From Tautonia marina (GTDB lineage Bacteria > Planctomycetota > Planctomycetia > Isosphaerales > Isosphaeraceae), in the NCBI RefSeq assembly GCF_009177065.1, contig NZ_WEZF01000019.1:1-64000 (forward strand): 64,000 nucleotides of DNA, in the 5' to 3' direction. Positions 27,000-37,020 of this stretch are shown here, in pieces. Position 1 is the first letter of the stretch. Each line of letters opens with the position of its first letter. The notes below the pieces were generated by a model. That model made no database searches and was not told the origin of the DNA. It worked only from the letters and a program-made list of their open reading frames with translations. The translations under genes and the position numbers were made by a program.

Positions 27000-28469
27000 A
27001 TGACCCGCATCGCATCGCGTCCCGGCATGCTCCAACACCCCTTGATCACTCGAAGGTATGCCCTTCAGGCAGGGGCGATCGGGTTGCTTGGCCTCGGCTC
27101 CTCGCACCTGAGGGCCTTGCGCGCGGCCGATGTGGTCGATCCTGCTTCTCAGGGAGAACGACCGGCTCGATCGGTCATCTTCATCTTCCTCTCGGGGGGT
27201 CTGGGTCAGCTCGACAGCTTCGACATGAAGCCGGAGGCCCCGGAAGAAATTCGCGGCGAATTTCAACCGATCGCCACGAGCGTGCCGGGCCTCTCGATCT
27301 GCGAGCATCTGCCGGAACTGGCGAAGCGGGCCCATCTTTGGTCGCTTGTCCGGTCCTTGACGCACCCGTACAACGAGCATTCCCAGGGACACATGGTCAT
27401 GCTTTCCGGTCGGACCATGCTTCCGCCCGGATTCGACGCGACCCGTCCGAAGGCAACCGACTGGCCCTCCATCGCCTCCGTAGCCGGTGCCCTGACAGGG
27501 CCTCGCGGGAACTTGCCGCCGGCGGTCGTTTTGCCCGAACGGCTCATCCACAACTCCGGCCGCGTCATTCCCGGTCAGTTTGGCGGACAGATGGGGTCGA
27601 GGCGGGATCCGTGGTTCATCGAGTCGTCCCCCTTCGACAACACCTATTACGGCGCCTATCCCGAATACGGCTTCGACCATCAGGAACGAGGGCGTCCTGA
27701 GCCCAAGAAGGCCTTCCGAGCCCCGAGCCTTGACCTTCCCGAAGGACTCGACGGTGGCCGCTTGCGCAACCGCCTCGCCTTGCTCGGCCACGTGGACGGC
27801 ATTCGCCGAGAACTAGACGCCGGGGCCGAAGCCTCCGCCTTCGACGACCATCGCTCCTCAGCCGTCGCCATGTTGACCGATCCCTCTGTTCGACAGGCGA
27901 TCGACGTGGCCGACGCCCCGCAGGCCGAGCGGGATCGCTACGGCGACAACCTGTTCGGCTGGTCGCTCTTGATGGCCAAGCGGCTGGTTGCCTCGGGCGT
28001 CGATCTCGTTCAGGTGAACCTCGGGAACAATGAAACCTGGGACACCCACGGGAACGCCTTCCCCCATCTGAAGGACAAACTTTACCCTCCGACCGATCGC
28101 GCCGTCTCGGCCCTGCTCGACGATCTCCAGGCCGAAGGCTTGCTCGATTCGACCCTGGTTGTCATGGCCGGCGAGTTTGGCCGAACGCCTCGGATCTCGC
28201 ACCTCGAAAAACACTACGAGCATCCAGGACGCGATCACTGGGGACGAGCGCAAAGCGTCTGGCTTGCGGGGGGTGGCATTCAGGGAGGCCGCGTCCTGGG
28301 AGCGACCGATCGGGTGGGGGGTGAGCCCGTCTCCGATCCTCAGCGCCCCGAGAATTTTGCCGCCACCATCTACCGGGCGCTCGGCCTTCCTTCGACCGCC
28401 GCCTGGAAAGACGAACAGGGCCGCCCTCACTTCATCTATCACGGCGATCCGTTCCCCGGCCTGACCTAA
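27000..28469 (+). CDS. DUF1501 domain protein with Tat-type signal
   Basis: The 489-residue product is placed at ATG 27000, which has GCGAGGA upstream; an ATG at 26985 is an alternative. A twin-arginine-like leader (TRRYALQAGAIGLLGLG) is followed by the DUF1501 pattern: RSVIFIFLSGGLGQLDSFD, then EHSQGHMVMLSGR, WDTHGNAFP and VVMAGEFGRTPRI. DUF1501 proteins belong to the alkaline-phosphatase/sulfatase fold. They are abundant in planctomycetes, often beside DUF1549/DUF1553 genes, which are absent here. The function is not established. The preceding 240 bases show no gene. Confidence 0.88.
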   Translation: MTRIASRPGMLQHPLITRRYALQAGAIGLLGLGSSHLRALRAADVVDPASQGERPARSVIFIFLSGGLGQLDSFDMKPEAPEEIRGEFQPIATSVPGLSICEHLPELAKRAHLWSLVRSLTHPYNEHSQGHMVMLSGRTMLPPGFDATRPKATDWPSIASVAGALTGPRGNLPPAVVLPERLIHNSGRVIPGQFGGQMGSRRDPWFIESSPFDNTYYGAYPEYGFDHQERGRPEPKKAFRAPSLDLPEGLDGGRLRNRLALLGHVDGIRRELDAGAEASAFDDHRSSAVAMLTDPSVRQAIDVADAPQAERDRYGDNLFGWSLLMAKRLVASGVDLVQVNLGNNETWDTHGNAFPHLKDKLYPPTDRAVSALLDDLQAEGLLDSTLVVMAGEFGRTPRISHLEKHYEHPGRDHWGRAQSVWLAGGGIQGGRVLGATDRVGGEPVSDPQRPENFAATIYRALGLPSTAAWKDEQGRPHFIYHGDPFPGLT

Positions 28470-28590
28470 TTCCGTCGGTCATTCCCTTCACCTTCAGCCA
28501 GACGCTCGAACCCGATCCGGTGCCCCGGGTGGGTGATCACGCCGAGTTGCTCAAGGTCGGCCCCCACACCGCCTCGGAAGGTCGTTTCAG

Positions 28591-28836
28591 ATGAACGAAC
28601 TCCACGACGACATGGGGCGCGGAAATCTTCGGAAGATTTGGTGGCTACTGACGATCGTCGCGGCCATCCTGCTCTGGTTCATCGCATCGTTTCTGCTGTA
28701 CCGCTTCTGGTACGAGGACGACCTTCCGACACCAAAGACCTTGTTCAGCCCGTTGACCAACCTTGCCAATCTGTTTGGATGTCTGTTGCTTGCCTGGGTG
28801 ATCATGCTTCCCTTCCGACCGAGAAGCGAACCCTGA
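28591..28836 (+). CDS. Small two-helix membrane protein
   Basis: This 81-residue protein has two hydrophobic helices, WWLLTIVAAILLWFIASFL (about residues 17-35) and LANLFGCLLLAWVIMLPF (about 58-75), joined by an acidic loop. GGAAGG lies ten bases before the ATG. It follows the DUF1501 gene on the same strand but 120 bases away. No family is recognised. The hydrophobic pattern and ribosome-binding site favour a real gene. Confidence 0.6.
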   Translation: MNELHDDMGRGNLRKIWWLLTIVAAILLWFIASFLLYRFWYEDDLPTPKTLFSPLTNLANLFGCLLLAWVIMLPFRPRSEP

Positions 28837-28910
28837 ATCACCTCGCACCAAACGCGACGATCGCTCACAAGTTCGGCACGGGATCCAACCGTTGCGGAGT
28901 TCCCCGAGGA

Positions 28911-29891
28911 TCACTCGCCGGCAGAGGGAGCGGCGATCGGCAGGGCAGGGGAGGGTGTGGGATTGGCCTCCGGCTCCGGGGCGGTCGGCGATCGGGATGC
29001 CTGCTGCGGCAGGGCAACATCTCGCAGCCTTCGACGCGCCTGAGCCGTCATCAAGGCGGTCGGACCGAGCACGAATGCCATGCCGAGCAGGGTCATCGGG
29101 GTCAGCACGCGCCCCCAGACCCAGACATCAAAGCACATGGCGAAGGCGACCTGTGAGAGGCCGATCACCGCGACCCGAGTCGGAACCCCGAGCGCATAGG
29201 CTTTGGTCAGGCAAAACTGGCCAATCGTGCCCGAGACGGCCACCCCCAACAGGAGCAAGAGCGTGAGGGGATCGAGTCGCATCGTATGCAAGGCTCCGCT
29301 GGAGGATTGCACCAGCAACCAGCCCCCGGCGATCAGACTGGCGACCCCCGCGAAATGGGCAACGACCGCCCGCGTATCGACGTTACGAAGCCGGTGCAAA
29401 CCCATCAGGGCCACCGCCGTCGTCAGCGAACTGGCAACCGCCACACCCACCGCCAGTGTGTCCCCTCCCAGGTGAGGGCGCTGAATGAACAACACACCGA
29501 TCAGCCCACTGACCATCCCGCCCACTTCGATCATCGAGGGCACCCGGCGCAACCAGAGCGCCGAAAACACCACGATCCAGAGTGGATACATGCTCATGAG
29601 GGTAAGCGCGTCGGCGACCGGAAGAACCGACATCGCGTAAAAATTGCAGACCAGGCTCACACTCCCGGCAAGGCTGCGAATCCAGAGCGTCGGGGGCCGA
29701 AAGACCACCAGCCGAACGCCGGCCGAAACGGCCAGCATCCATGCCGAGCCGAGCATGAACAGCGCCCGGGTCAGGGCCACGATGAGCCAGTCGCATCGGG
29801 GACCCAACGCATGGGTCAACGCCCCCATGACCGCAAACGAGACCGCTCCGACAAGCATCCAGAGCGCAGACCGAAACGAATTGGCATCCAT
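28911..29891 (-). CDS. EamA family (DMT) transporter
   Basis: The 326-residue product is counted from ATG 29891; a GTG at 29936 is an alternative and neither has a clear ribosome-binding site. It has ten predicted helices in two EamA repeats, with FYAMSVLPVADALTLMSMYPLW in the first and FCLTKAYALGVPTRVAVIG in the second. These proteins export metabolites, often amino acids or nucleosides; the substrate is not visible. A Pro/Ala-rich cytoplasmic tail of about 30 residues ends the protein. It lies 125 bp after the sensor kinase on the same strand. Confidence 0.83.
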   Translation of the reverse strand: MDANSFRSALWMLVGAVSFAVMGALTHALGPRCDWLIVALTRALFMLGSAWMLAVSAGVRLVVFRPPTLWIRSLAGSVSLVCNFYAMSVLPVADALTLMSMYPLWIVVFSALWLRRVPSMIEVGGMVSGLIGVLFIQRPHLGGDTLAVGVAVASSLTTAVALMGLHRLRNVDTRAVVAHFAGVASLIAGGWLLVQSSSGALHTMRLDPLTLLLLLGVAVSGTIGQFCLTKAYALGVPTRVAVIGLSQVAFAMCFDVWVWGRVLTPMTLLGMAFVLGPTALMTAQARRRLRDVALPQQASRSPTAPEPEANPTPSPALPIAAPSAGE

Positions 29892-30016
29892 ATAAGGTGT
29901 TGAGAAAAAGTTGAGGAAACAGAGGGAGGGAATCACGACGAGGCAAGCCGACTTCTGACAAGGAGGGATTCACGATCCATGCCCCAAACACCCCGATGCC
30001 ACCTCCACCAGTGACA

Positions 30017-31750
30017 TCAATGGGGTGGTGGAGAAGTCTCTGAGTGATTCGATCGAGGCGGGCCGAAGCGAGCAAGGGTGGCGAGCAGTTGAAGGCGATC
30101 GATCGGTTTCCCGAGGTATCCATCACAGCCCGATCGAAGATAGCGTTCGCGGTCTCCATCCATGACATTGGCCGTCAGGGCGACGATGGGTGTCCGGCAA
30201 CCGATCGCGCGAAGCCGAGCGGCCGCGTCGAGTCCACCGAGATTTGGCATGAGCATATCCATGAGAATCACATGGTAGCCATTGCCTTCCGCTTCGGATC
30301 GCTCGACGGCGTCCACTGCTTCCGCGCCGTCGTTGACCACATCAAGGCAAACCCCGACCTGGCCCAGGATGCGACCGATTAGTCGCTGATTGCTCACGGT
30401 ATCTTCCGCCAGCAAGACACGCAGCCCCTCAGGCAGTTCCGCCGCGTCTTCGGTGGTCGCATCGGGTGAAGCGGCCAACGTCGATCCTGAGGAAGGGTCT
30501 GAAGAAAGCCTTGGAATCCCATCGAGGTTGCCGGGATCGATGGTGACGCAGACCGTCGTTCCGGCCCCGGGAGTGCTGTTCACCTGAATGGTTCCGCCAA
30601 GCAACTCGACAAGCCGCCGACTGATCGCCAGTCCCAGCCCGGTGCTGCCTCGGGGGTCATCGCGACGGTCGAGCCGTCCGTAAGGAATGAACAAGCGATC
30701 AATCTCGTCCGGGGTCATGCCGATTCCCGTGTCGGCAACCTCGAATTCGATCAAGGGCCGAGGCTCCTCGTTCTCGGACTCGACCGAAACCAGCCGAACC
30801 GTGAGCTTCACCAGCCCACGATCCGTGTACTTGACCGAATTACTCACGAGGTTGACCAGCACTTGCTTGAGCCGAACGGCATCGGTGTCAATCCGTTCGG
30901 GGATGCTGCCCTCGAAGCCAACCTGCAACGCCAATCCCTTGCGGCGGGCGAGCACTCCGATGAGTGATTCCACCTCGGCGAGCACCCGCGGTAGTTCCAC
31001 CGATCGCCGATTCACCTCCAGCCGGCCGGCCTCGATTCGGGAGAGATCGAGTACGTCGTTGACAATATCCAGCAGATGCTCGCCGTTCTCTCGGATAGTG
31101 CGCAGGGCATCGAGCCGAGCCGGCTCCTCTCCCGGCTGAACTTCGCGCAGGAGTTCGTCGGAATAACCGAGAATCGCCGTCATGGGCGTACGGATCTCGT
31201 GGCTCATCTGAGCCAGAAAATCACTCTTGGCTCGGTTTGCCGCCTCGGCCTCGGAGGTCAGTTCGGCGAGCCTGCGATTGGCCCGTTCGAGCGCATCGGC
31301 GTGTTCGGCAAGCTGGATCTGAGCGCGTGTCCGCTCCTCGATTTCCTTCGTCAACCGTTCGTTCAATCGCATGACGCCCGGTAATTCGAGAGCGCGAGGA
31401 ACGATCGGAATCATGGCCACGACCGTCATCCACGAAGCTGCCGCGGTGATGGCCTTGGAAACGCCCAGCAGCCGATAGGCAGGCCACGAGAACATGGTGG
31501 CGTCAATCAGGTGCGTTATTCCGCACGTGAGAATAAAAATTCCAAAAAGATAAAAAACTTTATGAAACGGAACATCTTTTCGTCGCGTTACGAAGAACAG
31601 GAGTACACAAGGGATTGTCAGATATGCCCCCCAGATGGCCAGATCTGCTCCGATGTGAAGCCACCCCAGGGCCGGAGTCCATCCCGTTCCGCAATGCCAT
31701 CGCGCGGGGAAACCAGAGGTGTCGAACAGGCGACCGAAGACGTCGATCAT
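30017..31750 (-). CDS. Hybrid histidine kinase with ethylene-receptor-like sensor
   Basis: The 577-residue product is counted from ATG 31750; an ATG at 31828 would add 26 residues. Three N-terminal helices (about 33-118) resemble the ethylene-binding domain of ETR1. Asp36 sits in GADLAIWGAYLTIPC, and Cys76 and His80 in CGITHLID, the positions that bind copper in ETR1. A coiled coil (130-175) leads to HisKA (SHEIRTPM, His184), HATPase_c (DTGIGM near 340, GLGLAISRR near 371) and a receiver domain with Asp450 and phospho-acceptor Asp498 (ILMDMLMP). Ligand binding is inferred from these residues only. Confidence 0.88.
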   Translation of the reverse strand: MIDVFGRLFDTSGFPARWHCGTGWTPALGWLHIGADLAIWGAYLTIPCVLLFFVTRRKDVPFHKVFYLFGIFILTCGITHLIDATMFSWPAYRLLGVSKAITAAASWMTVVAMIPIVPRALELPGVMRLNERLTKEIEERTRAQIQLAEHADALERANRRLAELTSEAEAANRAKSDFLAQMSHEIRTPMTAILGYSDELLREVQPGEEPARLDALRTIRENGEHLLDIVNDVLDLSRIEAGRLEVNRRSVELPRVLAEVESLIGVLARRKGLALQVGFEGSIPERIDTDAVRLKQVLVNLVSNSVKYTDRGLVKLTVRLVSVESENEEPRPLIEFEVADTGIGMTPDEIDRLFIPYGRLDRRDDPRGSTGLGLAISRRLVELLGGTIQVNSTPGAGTTVCVTIDPGNLDGIPRLSSDPSSGSTLAASPDATTEDAAELPEGLRVLLAEDTVSNQRLIGRILGQVGVCLDVVNDGAEAVDAVERSEAEGNGYHVILMDMLMPNLGGLDAAARLRAIGCRTPIVALTANVMDGDRERYLRSGCDGYLGKPIDRLQLLATLARFGPPRSNHSETSPPPH

Positions 31751-31828
31751 GAAAATGAACCGCAAGCGGTGAGTCGAACCGAAACGCAGCAGATCAACCG
31801 ATCGGCCCCGGAGCATGGCGCTTGCCAT

Positions 31829-32195
31829 GCAACCCTGACGGAGTCGTCCTTACGCGATCGCGGGGATTCCAGGCATTCTACGATGGCCCTAAACGGTCAC
31901 CCAACCCAGGAACATTCCAGTGTACGCCCCGCCATTGAGCATGAACAGGGCAACCGCGCTCGATTAACGCTCGCATCGTCCGATCACCGTGAGTCCTTCT
32001 CGAAATTCAACCGATCAACACGCAATGGCCCAACCCCTGGCACCTTTCTTGGGCCACCGATCTCCCCTCCGACCGATTTCTCGCATTCGTTCAGGACTTG
32101 CCAAGACCGCTTCGAGAGAAAGTTCACCCCACACCCATGACTGGCCACAATCGGCCAAGGGTGAGTGTTCTTGTTATTGGTAGATGCTTGGGGCA
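31829..32195. other. Gene-free stretch between sensor kinase and transposase remnant
   Basis: I see no convincing gene, hairpin or tRNA here. It probably contains the kinase promoter and sequence flanking the ISKra4 remnant. Confidence 0.5.
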
Positions 32196-33037
32196 TCAGT
32201 TGATCGATTGCTCCCTGAAGGCATCCCATTGGCTCAGTTCACCTTCATACAACGCACACAGGTGGTATACGGCATTGGTATCGGCCCCGTCGCTGCCCCA
32301 GCGCATGCCGCGCTGGTTGAGTCGCTGGTAGACGACCGTCTTGCATACCGCTTCGATGCGAGCCGAGCCGATTGGCCAGCCCTCGGCCCGGTATCGCGGG
32401 TCGTCTATCCGGTGCAGGTTGTTGCGGAGGTCGCCGGTCGTCAGGCAGTGTTCCTCCCGGGTCGCGGGCGTTCGGCCTCACAGGTCCAACGCCTCCAACT
32501 CGCCAAGGATCGCGACGCCAGCCTCGTGCTTCATCCGGTGGCTCCAGCGATCCGTCAGGTCCGCGGCGGCGGGCGCGTCGACGCCGCAGTACGCCTTAGC
32601 CAGGTTGCCGAGGTGCTCGGCGGCGTGGTCGAAGTCCAGCATCCGCACGCCACAAGGGAAAAACACGTCCATGAGCGTGTCCAGCACGGCGCCGCCGTCG
32701 GTCAACGCCACCCACTGCTCCGCCTGGTCCATGCCGATCTGGGCCGCTTGCCGCCGCATCCGCGTCCCAGCTCGTCGAGGTCCATCAGCCCGGCCTGGTA
32801 GCGGGTCGCCGGTGGATGGGCTCCGGAGGTTGCGTCGCCGCGGTCGGGCCGGGGGTTGAAGAGCTTGCCCACCCAGGCCATCCGCCCGTCGGCCTTCGCC
32901 CCCGCGGCCCCTGGATGCCCAGGCCCGTGGCCTCGACGCTGGCATAGGCGACCGTCCGGCCGCGGGCGTCGCGATTCCAATGCCAAGCGACGGCCGTCCC
33001 GAGGGTGTGCCCCGCCTCCCAGAGCCCGCCGAGCCGC
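32196..33037 (-). pseudogene. ISKra4-type transposase remnant (copy 1), frameshifted
   Basis: Reading the minus strand in changing frames gives a continuous ISKra4-like protein. It starts GGLWEAGHTLGTAVAWHW, continues through VAYASVEATGLGIQG, MAWVGKLFNPRPDRGDA, MDQAEQWVALTDGG and MLDFDHAAEHLGNLAKA, and ends YQRLNQRGMRWGSDGADTNA and LCALYEGELSQWDAF before a TGA at 32196-32198. At least two indels break the frame, near 32920 and 32770, and a further shift lies near 32480. The N-terminus is missing where an IS66 tail abuts. The gene cannot make a functional transposase by normal reading. A 247-bp piece recurs inverted at 48973-49219. Confidence 0.8.
32706..32952 (-). repeat. Inverted 247-bp repeat, copy 1
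   Basis: The reverse complement of this block matches 48973-49219 over 247 bases with about four substitutions and no length difference. Both copies share the same frame-breaking indels. Confidence 0.9.
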
Positions 33038-33209
33038 CGGGGGCCGGACCGCGGCGATCCTGCTGAGCGTCACGCAGCGTGCCCGGGCCTTCGGCCTGGA
33101 GCCGTGGTCGTATCTGCGCGACCTGCTCGGGCGGGTGAGCACGCACCCGGCGAGCTGGATTGCAGAGTTGCTCCCCGATCAGTGGCAACCGGGCTGCGAG
33201 CGGTCCTGA
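33038..33209 (+). pseudogene. IS66-type transposase 3' remnant
   Basis: The plus-strand frame reads TAAILLSVTQRARAFGL, EPWSYLRDLLGRVST and HPASWIAELLPDQW and then stops at 33207-33209. This is the characteristic end of IS66-family TnpC proteins. Only about 55 residues remain, and the upstream side is replaced by the opposing ISKra4 remnant. The element is dead and marks a past rearrangement. The following 276 bases show nothing recognisable. Confidence 0.75.
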
Positions 33210-33485
33210 GTCCGTCAAACGCGGCCCCCGTCGCCAACGCATCCTGTCGTCCCCCTCGACGGCTCGTGCCGCCGCGATCCCGTCCGGTCCCCGCATCGAC
33301 CAAGCCGCAATCGCATCGCTCCGTCAAGAACGAGCTCGGCCGATCGCTTACGCCGGGCTGACCTCCAGGCTCGAGGTGCCCAGCCCGGCTGCTTGCCGCA
33401 CCGGTCTGCATCGGCGACAATCCCAGGGCCACCCAGACGGTTGCAACGCACCCGAGGACAGAGCACTTCGGCTGGAGGTAATCCC

Positions 33486-34376
33486 ATGGACCGAGAACGA
33501 GCGCAGGACTTCGATCAGGGACTACTCGACCTCTACGACGATTATGCACACGGCCGCCTCGACCGCCGCGAGTTCGCTCGACGGGCGGCGGCCTTCGCCG
33601 TGGGCGGGCTCACTGCCGAGGCGCTGTTGGCACGGCTCAGCCCGAACTACGCGCTCGCGCAGCAGGTCGCCCCCGGCGACGAGCGGATCCACGTCGAGTA
33701 TGCGACCTACGAGTCGCCCAGGGGCGGCGGGACGATTCGAGGGCTCCTCGCCCGCCCGCGGGCCGAGGACGCGACGTACCCGGCGGTCCTCGTCATCCAC
33801 GAGAATCGCGGGCTGAACCCGTACATCGAGGACGTCGCGAGGCGGTTGGCGGTCCGCGGATTCCTGGCGCTCGCTCCGGACGCCCTGACCCCGCTCGGCG
33901 GCTATCCGGGGGATGACGACCAGGGTCGCGCGATGCAGGCGAGGCGCGACGCCGGCGAGATGACGGAGGACTTCATCGCGGGGGCCGAGTTCCTCAAGGC
34001 GCACCCGAAGTCGACCGGGAAGGTCGGCGCGGTCGGCTTCTGTTTCGGCGGGGGCATGGTCAATACGCTGGCCGTCCGCATCCCGGAGACGATCGCGGCG
34101 GCGGTCCCGTTCTACGGCCGCCAGCCCCGCGCGGAGGACGTTCCCGAAATCGTGGCCCCCCTCCTCATCCACTATGCGGGGCTGGACACCCGGATCAACG
34201 AGGGGTGGCCCGCCTTCGAGGAGGCGCTGAAGGCCTCGAACAAGGCATACGAGGCGCACATCTACCCGGACGTCAATCACGGGTTCCACAACGACACGAC
34301 CCCGCGGTACGACAAGCAGGCCGCGGAGCTCGCCTGGGAACGGACGATCACGTTCTTCAAGGAGCATCTGGGCTGA
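33486..34376 (+). CDS. Dienelactone hydrolase family protein
   Basis: The 296-residue product starts at ATG 33486, with GGAGG eight bases upstream. The nucleophile Cys186 lies in GFCFGGG, with Asp234 (GLDTRIN) and His265 (NHGFHND) completing the Cys-Asp-His triad of dienelactone hydrolases. Residues about 20-55 contain [16 protein letters not shown], a Tat-like leader that also occurs in exported DLH proteins. It could hydrolyse lactones or esters; the true substrate is unknown. It lies just inside the transposon-remnant boundary. Confidence 0.87.
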   Translation: MDRERAQDFDQGLLDLYDDYAHGRLDRREFARRAAAFAVGGLTAEALLARLSPNYALAQQVAPGDERIHVEYATYESPRGGGTIRGLLARPRAEDATYPAVLVIHENRGLNPYIEDVARRLAVRGFLALAPDALTPLGGYPGDDDQGRAMQARRDAGEMTEDFIAGAEFLKAHPKSTGKVGAVGFCFGGGMVNTLAVRIPETIAAAVPFYGRQPRAEDVPEIVAPLLIHYAGLDTRINEGWPAFEEALKASNKAYEAHIYPDVNHGFHNDTTPRYDKQAAELAWERTITFFKEHLG

Positions 34377-34645
34377 TCGCATCCGCCGGGTCCTCATAGG
34401 GCCGGGGACCATCGGCATCCGCGGGGCGGAATGCCTGTAGAGGTCCGCCTGCCTCCCCTGGGCAGACACCATCATCCTCCCCGCGAGCGAGCCCCGGAGG
34501 CGGAGCGAGCCGCCCGGGCTGACCTCCGACGCGAGCGTGTGGAGTCCCCGTGTGCGTATCCCATGAACCGTGCCGTCGGGTTCTGTTCCCGGCGAACGAG
34601 CGTATAGGAGCCGGCGTCACCCCTCCACCCAACCTTGAGCGAGTC

Positions 34646-35836
34646 ATGCGACGATACTTCCCCGGCCTCCTGCTCGTGATGACCCTGCCGGCCGCAGCCG
34701 ACGAGCGGTTCACCGGCCCCTGGCCCATGGATGAACTGAAGCGGGCGCCCGCCTCCAGCGTGTCGGAGCCCGACCCCGCGACCGGCCTGCGAGAGGTCTT
34801 CTACGAGAATGTCCCCCTCGACGGGAAGCCGGCACGGGTTTTTGCCTACTACGCCGTCCCCCGGACCGGCGAGGGGCCGTTCCCGGCCATGGTGCTCGTG
34901 CACGGAGGCGGCGGAAAGGCGTTCCCCGAGTGGGCGAGGCTCTGGGCGGATCGCGGCTACGCGGCGATCGCCATGGATTTGTCCGGCCGCGGGCCGGATG
35001 GGGAGCGGCTCCCCGACGGCGGCCCCGACCAGTCCGACGAGGAGAAGTTCCGCGATTTCGAGCCGGAGGAGGTCGGTCGGATGTGGTCCTACCACGCGGT
35101 CGCGGCGGCGGTCCGGGCCCACTCCTTCCTGGCCGCGCGCCCCGAGGTCGACAGGGACCGGATCGGGGTGACCGGGATCAGCTGGGGCGGCTACCTCACC
35201 TGCATCGTCGCGGGGATCGACGACCGGGTGAAGGTCGCCGTGCCGGTCTATGGATGCGGCTTCCTCGACGAGAACAGCGCCTGGATCCCGCGGTTCGAGG
35301 AGATGGGCGAGGCCAGGACGAGGCGCTGGTGCGATCTGTTCGACCCCTCGCGTTACCTGCCGGGCGTCAGCTGCCCGATCCTCTTCGTCAACGGCACGAA
35401 CGACTTCGCCTACCCGCTGGACAGCTACCGGAAGTCCTACCGGCTCGTGGAGGGCCCGGTGGACCTGTGCATTACTGTCGGGATGCTGCACGGGCATCCG
35501 CAGGGGTGGGCCCCGGAGGAGATCGGCCTGTTTGTCGAAAGCATCCTGGAGGGCGGCACGCCGCCCCCTCGCCTGACCGCCCCCGAGATCGACGGCGGCA
35601 GCGGCCGCATCTCCGCTCGCGTCGCATCGAACCGCTCCTACGGGAAGGCGAAGCTCCATTACACCACCGACTCGGGCGCGTGGCAGGAGCGGAGCTGGTC
35701 GACGATCGACGCCGAGATCGGGGACTCCCGGGTCGAGGCCGAGCTGCCCAGAGAACGACCGATCGTGGCCTTCTTCACCGTCGAGGACGATCGCGGGGCC
35801 GTAGCGAGCAGCCCGCACGTGACGGCCGGGAAGTGA
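34646..35836 (+). CDS. Secreted alpha/beta hydrolase (acetyl-esterase-like)
   Basis: The 396-residue product starts at ATG 34646 with a short signal peptide (FPGLLLVMTLPAAA). The nucleophile Ser179 is in GISWGG, Asp253 in NGTNDFAYP and His282 in MLHGHPQG, a full catalytic triad. The oxyanion region reads VLVHGGGGKAFP. A C-terminal beta domain of about 100 residues follows. The layout fits esterases and peptidases of the prolyl-oligopeptidase or acetyl-xylan-esterase type. It follows the DLH gene by 269 bases with no gene between. Confidence 0.82.
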   Translation: MRRYFPGLLLVMTLPAAADERFTGPWPMDELKRAPASSVSEPDPATGLREVFYENVPLDGKPARVFAYYAVPRTGEGPFPAMVLVHGGGGKAFPEWARLWADRGYAAIAMDLSGRGPDGERLPDGGPDQSDEEKFRDFEPEEVGRMWSYHAVAAAVRAHSFLAARPEVDRDRIGVTGISWGGYLTCIVAGIDDRVKVAVPVYGCGFLDENSAWIPRFEEMGEARTRRWCDLFDPSRYLPGVSCPILFVNGTNDFAYPLDSYRKSYRLVEGPVDLCITVGMLHGHPQGWAPEEIGLFVESILEGGTPPPRLTAPEIDGGSGRISARVASNRSYGKAKLHYTTDSGAWQERSWSTIDAEIGDSRVEAELPRERPIVAFFTVEDDRGAVASSPHVTAGK

Positions 35837-36036
35837 CCCATGAGGCTTGGGGCGGGACGAGCCAGCCTGGCGGCTCGGTGGTGACGGGCCGGGAGGCGGC
35901 CGAGCGGGCGCAGGTCCAGGCTCGATGAGACGAACGCCGGCACCGACGAGGTCCGTATCGTCTCGCCCACGTCGGACGTAGAATGGCCTTCCCGGTCGAG
36001 CGAGGGGCCGATCCTCCACCCATTCCCGAGCAACCC

Positions 36037-37020
36037 ATGCGTCTACCAGTTCGCGGCAGTCTCGCCCTCATCCTGCTCACCGCTTCGCCGGCCCATCCGG
36101 CCGACGGCATCCTGGCCCCGGGGGCCGAGCCCCAACTCCTGCAGGAGCGGGGCGCAGGAGAAGGCCCGGCATGGCACCCGAAGCTCGGACTGCTCACCAG
36201 CGGCGACGGCAGCATCTATCGCCGCGCCCTCGACGGCACGCTCTCGGTCTACCGGGAGGGAGCCGGGTCGAACGGCCTGGCGTTCGACCGCGAGGGGCGT
36301 TTGGTGATCTGCGAGGCCTCAGGCCGCCGCGTAACCCGACTGGAGGCCGACGGGACCCTGACCGTCCTCGCCGACCGGTTCGACGGACATCGCTTCAATC
36401 AGCCCAACGACCTGGTCCTCGACTCCCGGGGGCGGATCTACTTCTCCGACCCCTGCTACGGCGACCGCCGCGGCATGGAGATGGTGGACTCCCAGGGCCG
36501 CGAGGTCGAAGGGGTCTACCGAATCGACCCGGACGGCAGGATCAAGCGCGTCATCACGCACGAGGCGGACCGGCCGAACGGCCTGGCGATCTCCCCGGAC
36601 GGCAAGTCGCTCTTCGTCGCCGACAACAACAACGACACGATCGGCGGCGCCCGGAAGCTCTGGCGGTTCGCCCTCCGGGACGACGGCGGGATCGAGCCCG
36701 CCAGCCGGACGCTCGTTTACGACTGGGGCGCGACGCGCGGGCCGGACGGGATGAAGTTCGACGTCGCCGGGCGCCTGTTCGTCGCCGCCGGGCTGAACCG
36801 TCAGAACCCGCCGTTCGAGACGCAGGAGGAGCCCACGGCCGGCATCTACGTCTTCTCCCCGGACGGCGAGTTGCTTGAATTGATCCCGATCCCTCGGGAC
36901 GAATGCACCAACTGCGCCTTCGGCGGCGAGGACTTAAAGACGCTCTTCGTGACCGCGGGCGGCACGCTGTGGTCGGTTCGGCTGAACGAGCCCGGGCGCA
37001 CGATCTGGAATGCCAGGTGA
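36037..37020 (+). CDS. SMP-30/gluconolactonase family protein, secreted
   Basis: The 327-residue product starts at the ATG of MRLPVRGSLALILLTASPAHP, a signal peptide. The six-bladed propeller pattern is seen in AGEGPAWHP, NGLAFDREGRLVICE, FNQPNDLVLDSRGRIYFSDP, RPNGLAISPDGKSLFVAD and GPDGMKFDVAGRLFVAA. The Glu, Asn and Asp residues of these repeats bind a divalent metal in family members that open sugar lactones. It probably acts in the periplasm. It is part of a run of secreted hydrolases. The 303 bases after it (37021-37323) show no gene. Confidence 0.88.
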   Translation: MRLPVRGSLALILLTASPAHPADGILAPGAEPQLLQERGAGEGPAWHPKLGLLTSGDGSIYRRALDGTLSVYREGAGSNGLAFDREGRLVICEASGRRVTRLEADGTLTVLADRFDGHRFNQPNDLVLDSRGRIYFSDPCYGDRRGMEMVDSQGREVEGVYRIDPDGRIKRVITHEADRPNGLAISPDGKSLFVADNNNDTIGGARKLWRFALRDDGGIEPASRTLVYDWGATRGPDGMKFDVAGRLFVAAGLNRQNPPFETQEEPTAGIYVFSPDGELLELIPIPRDECTNCAFGGEDLKTLFVTAGGTLWSVRLNEPGRTIWNAR

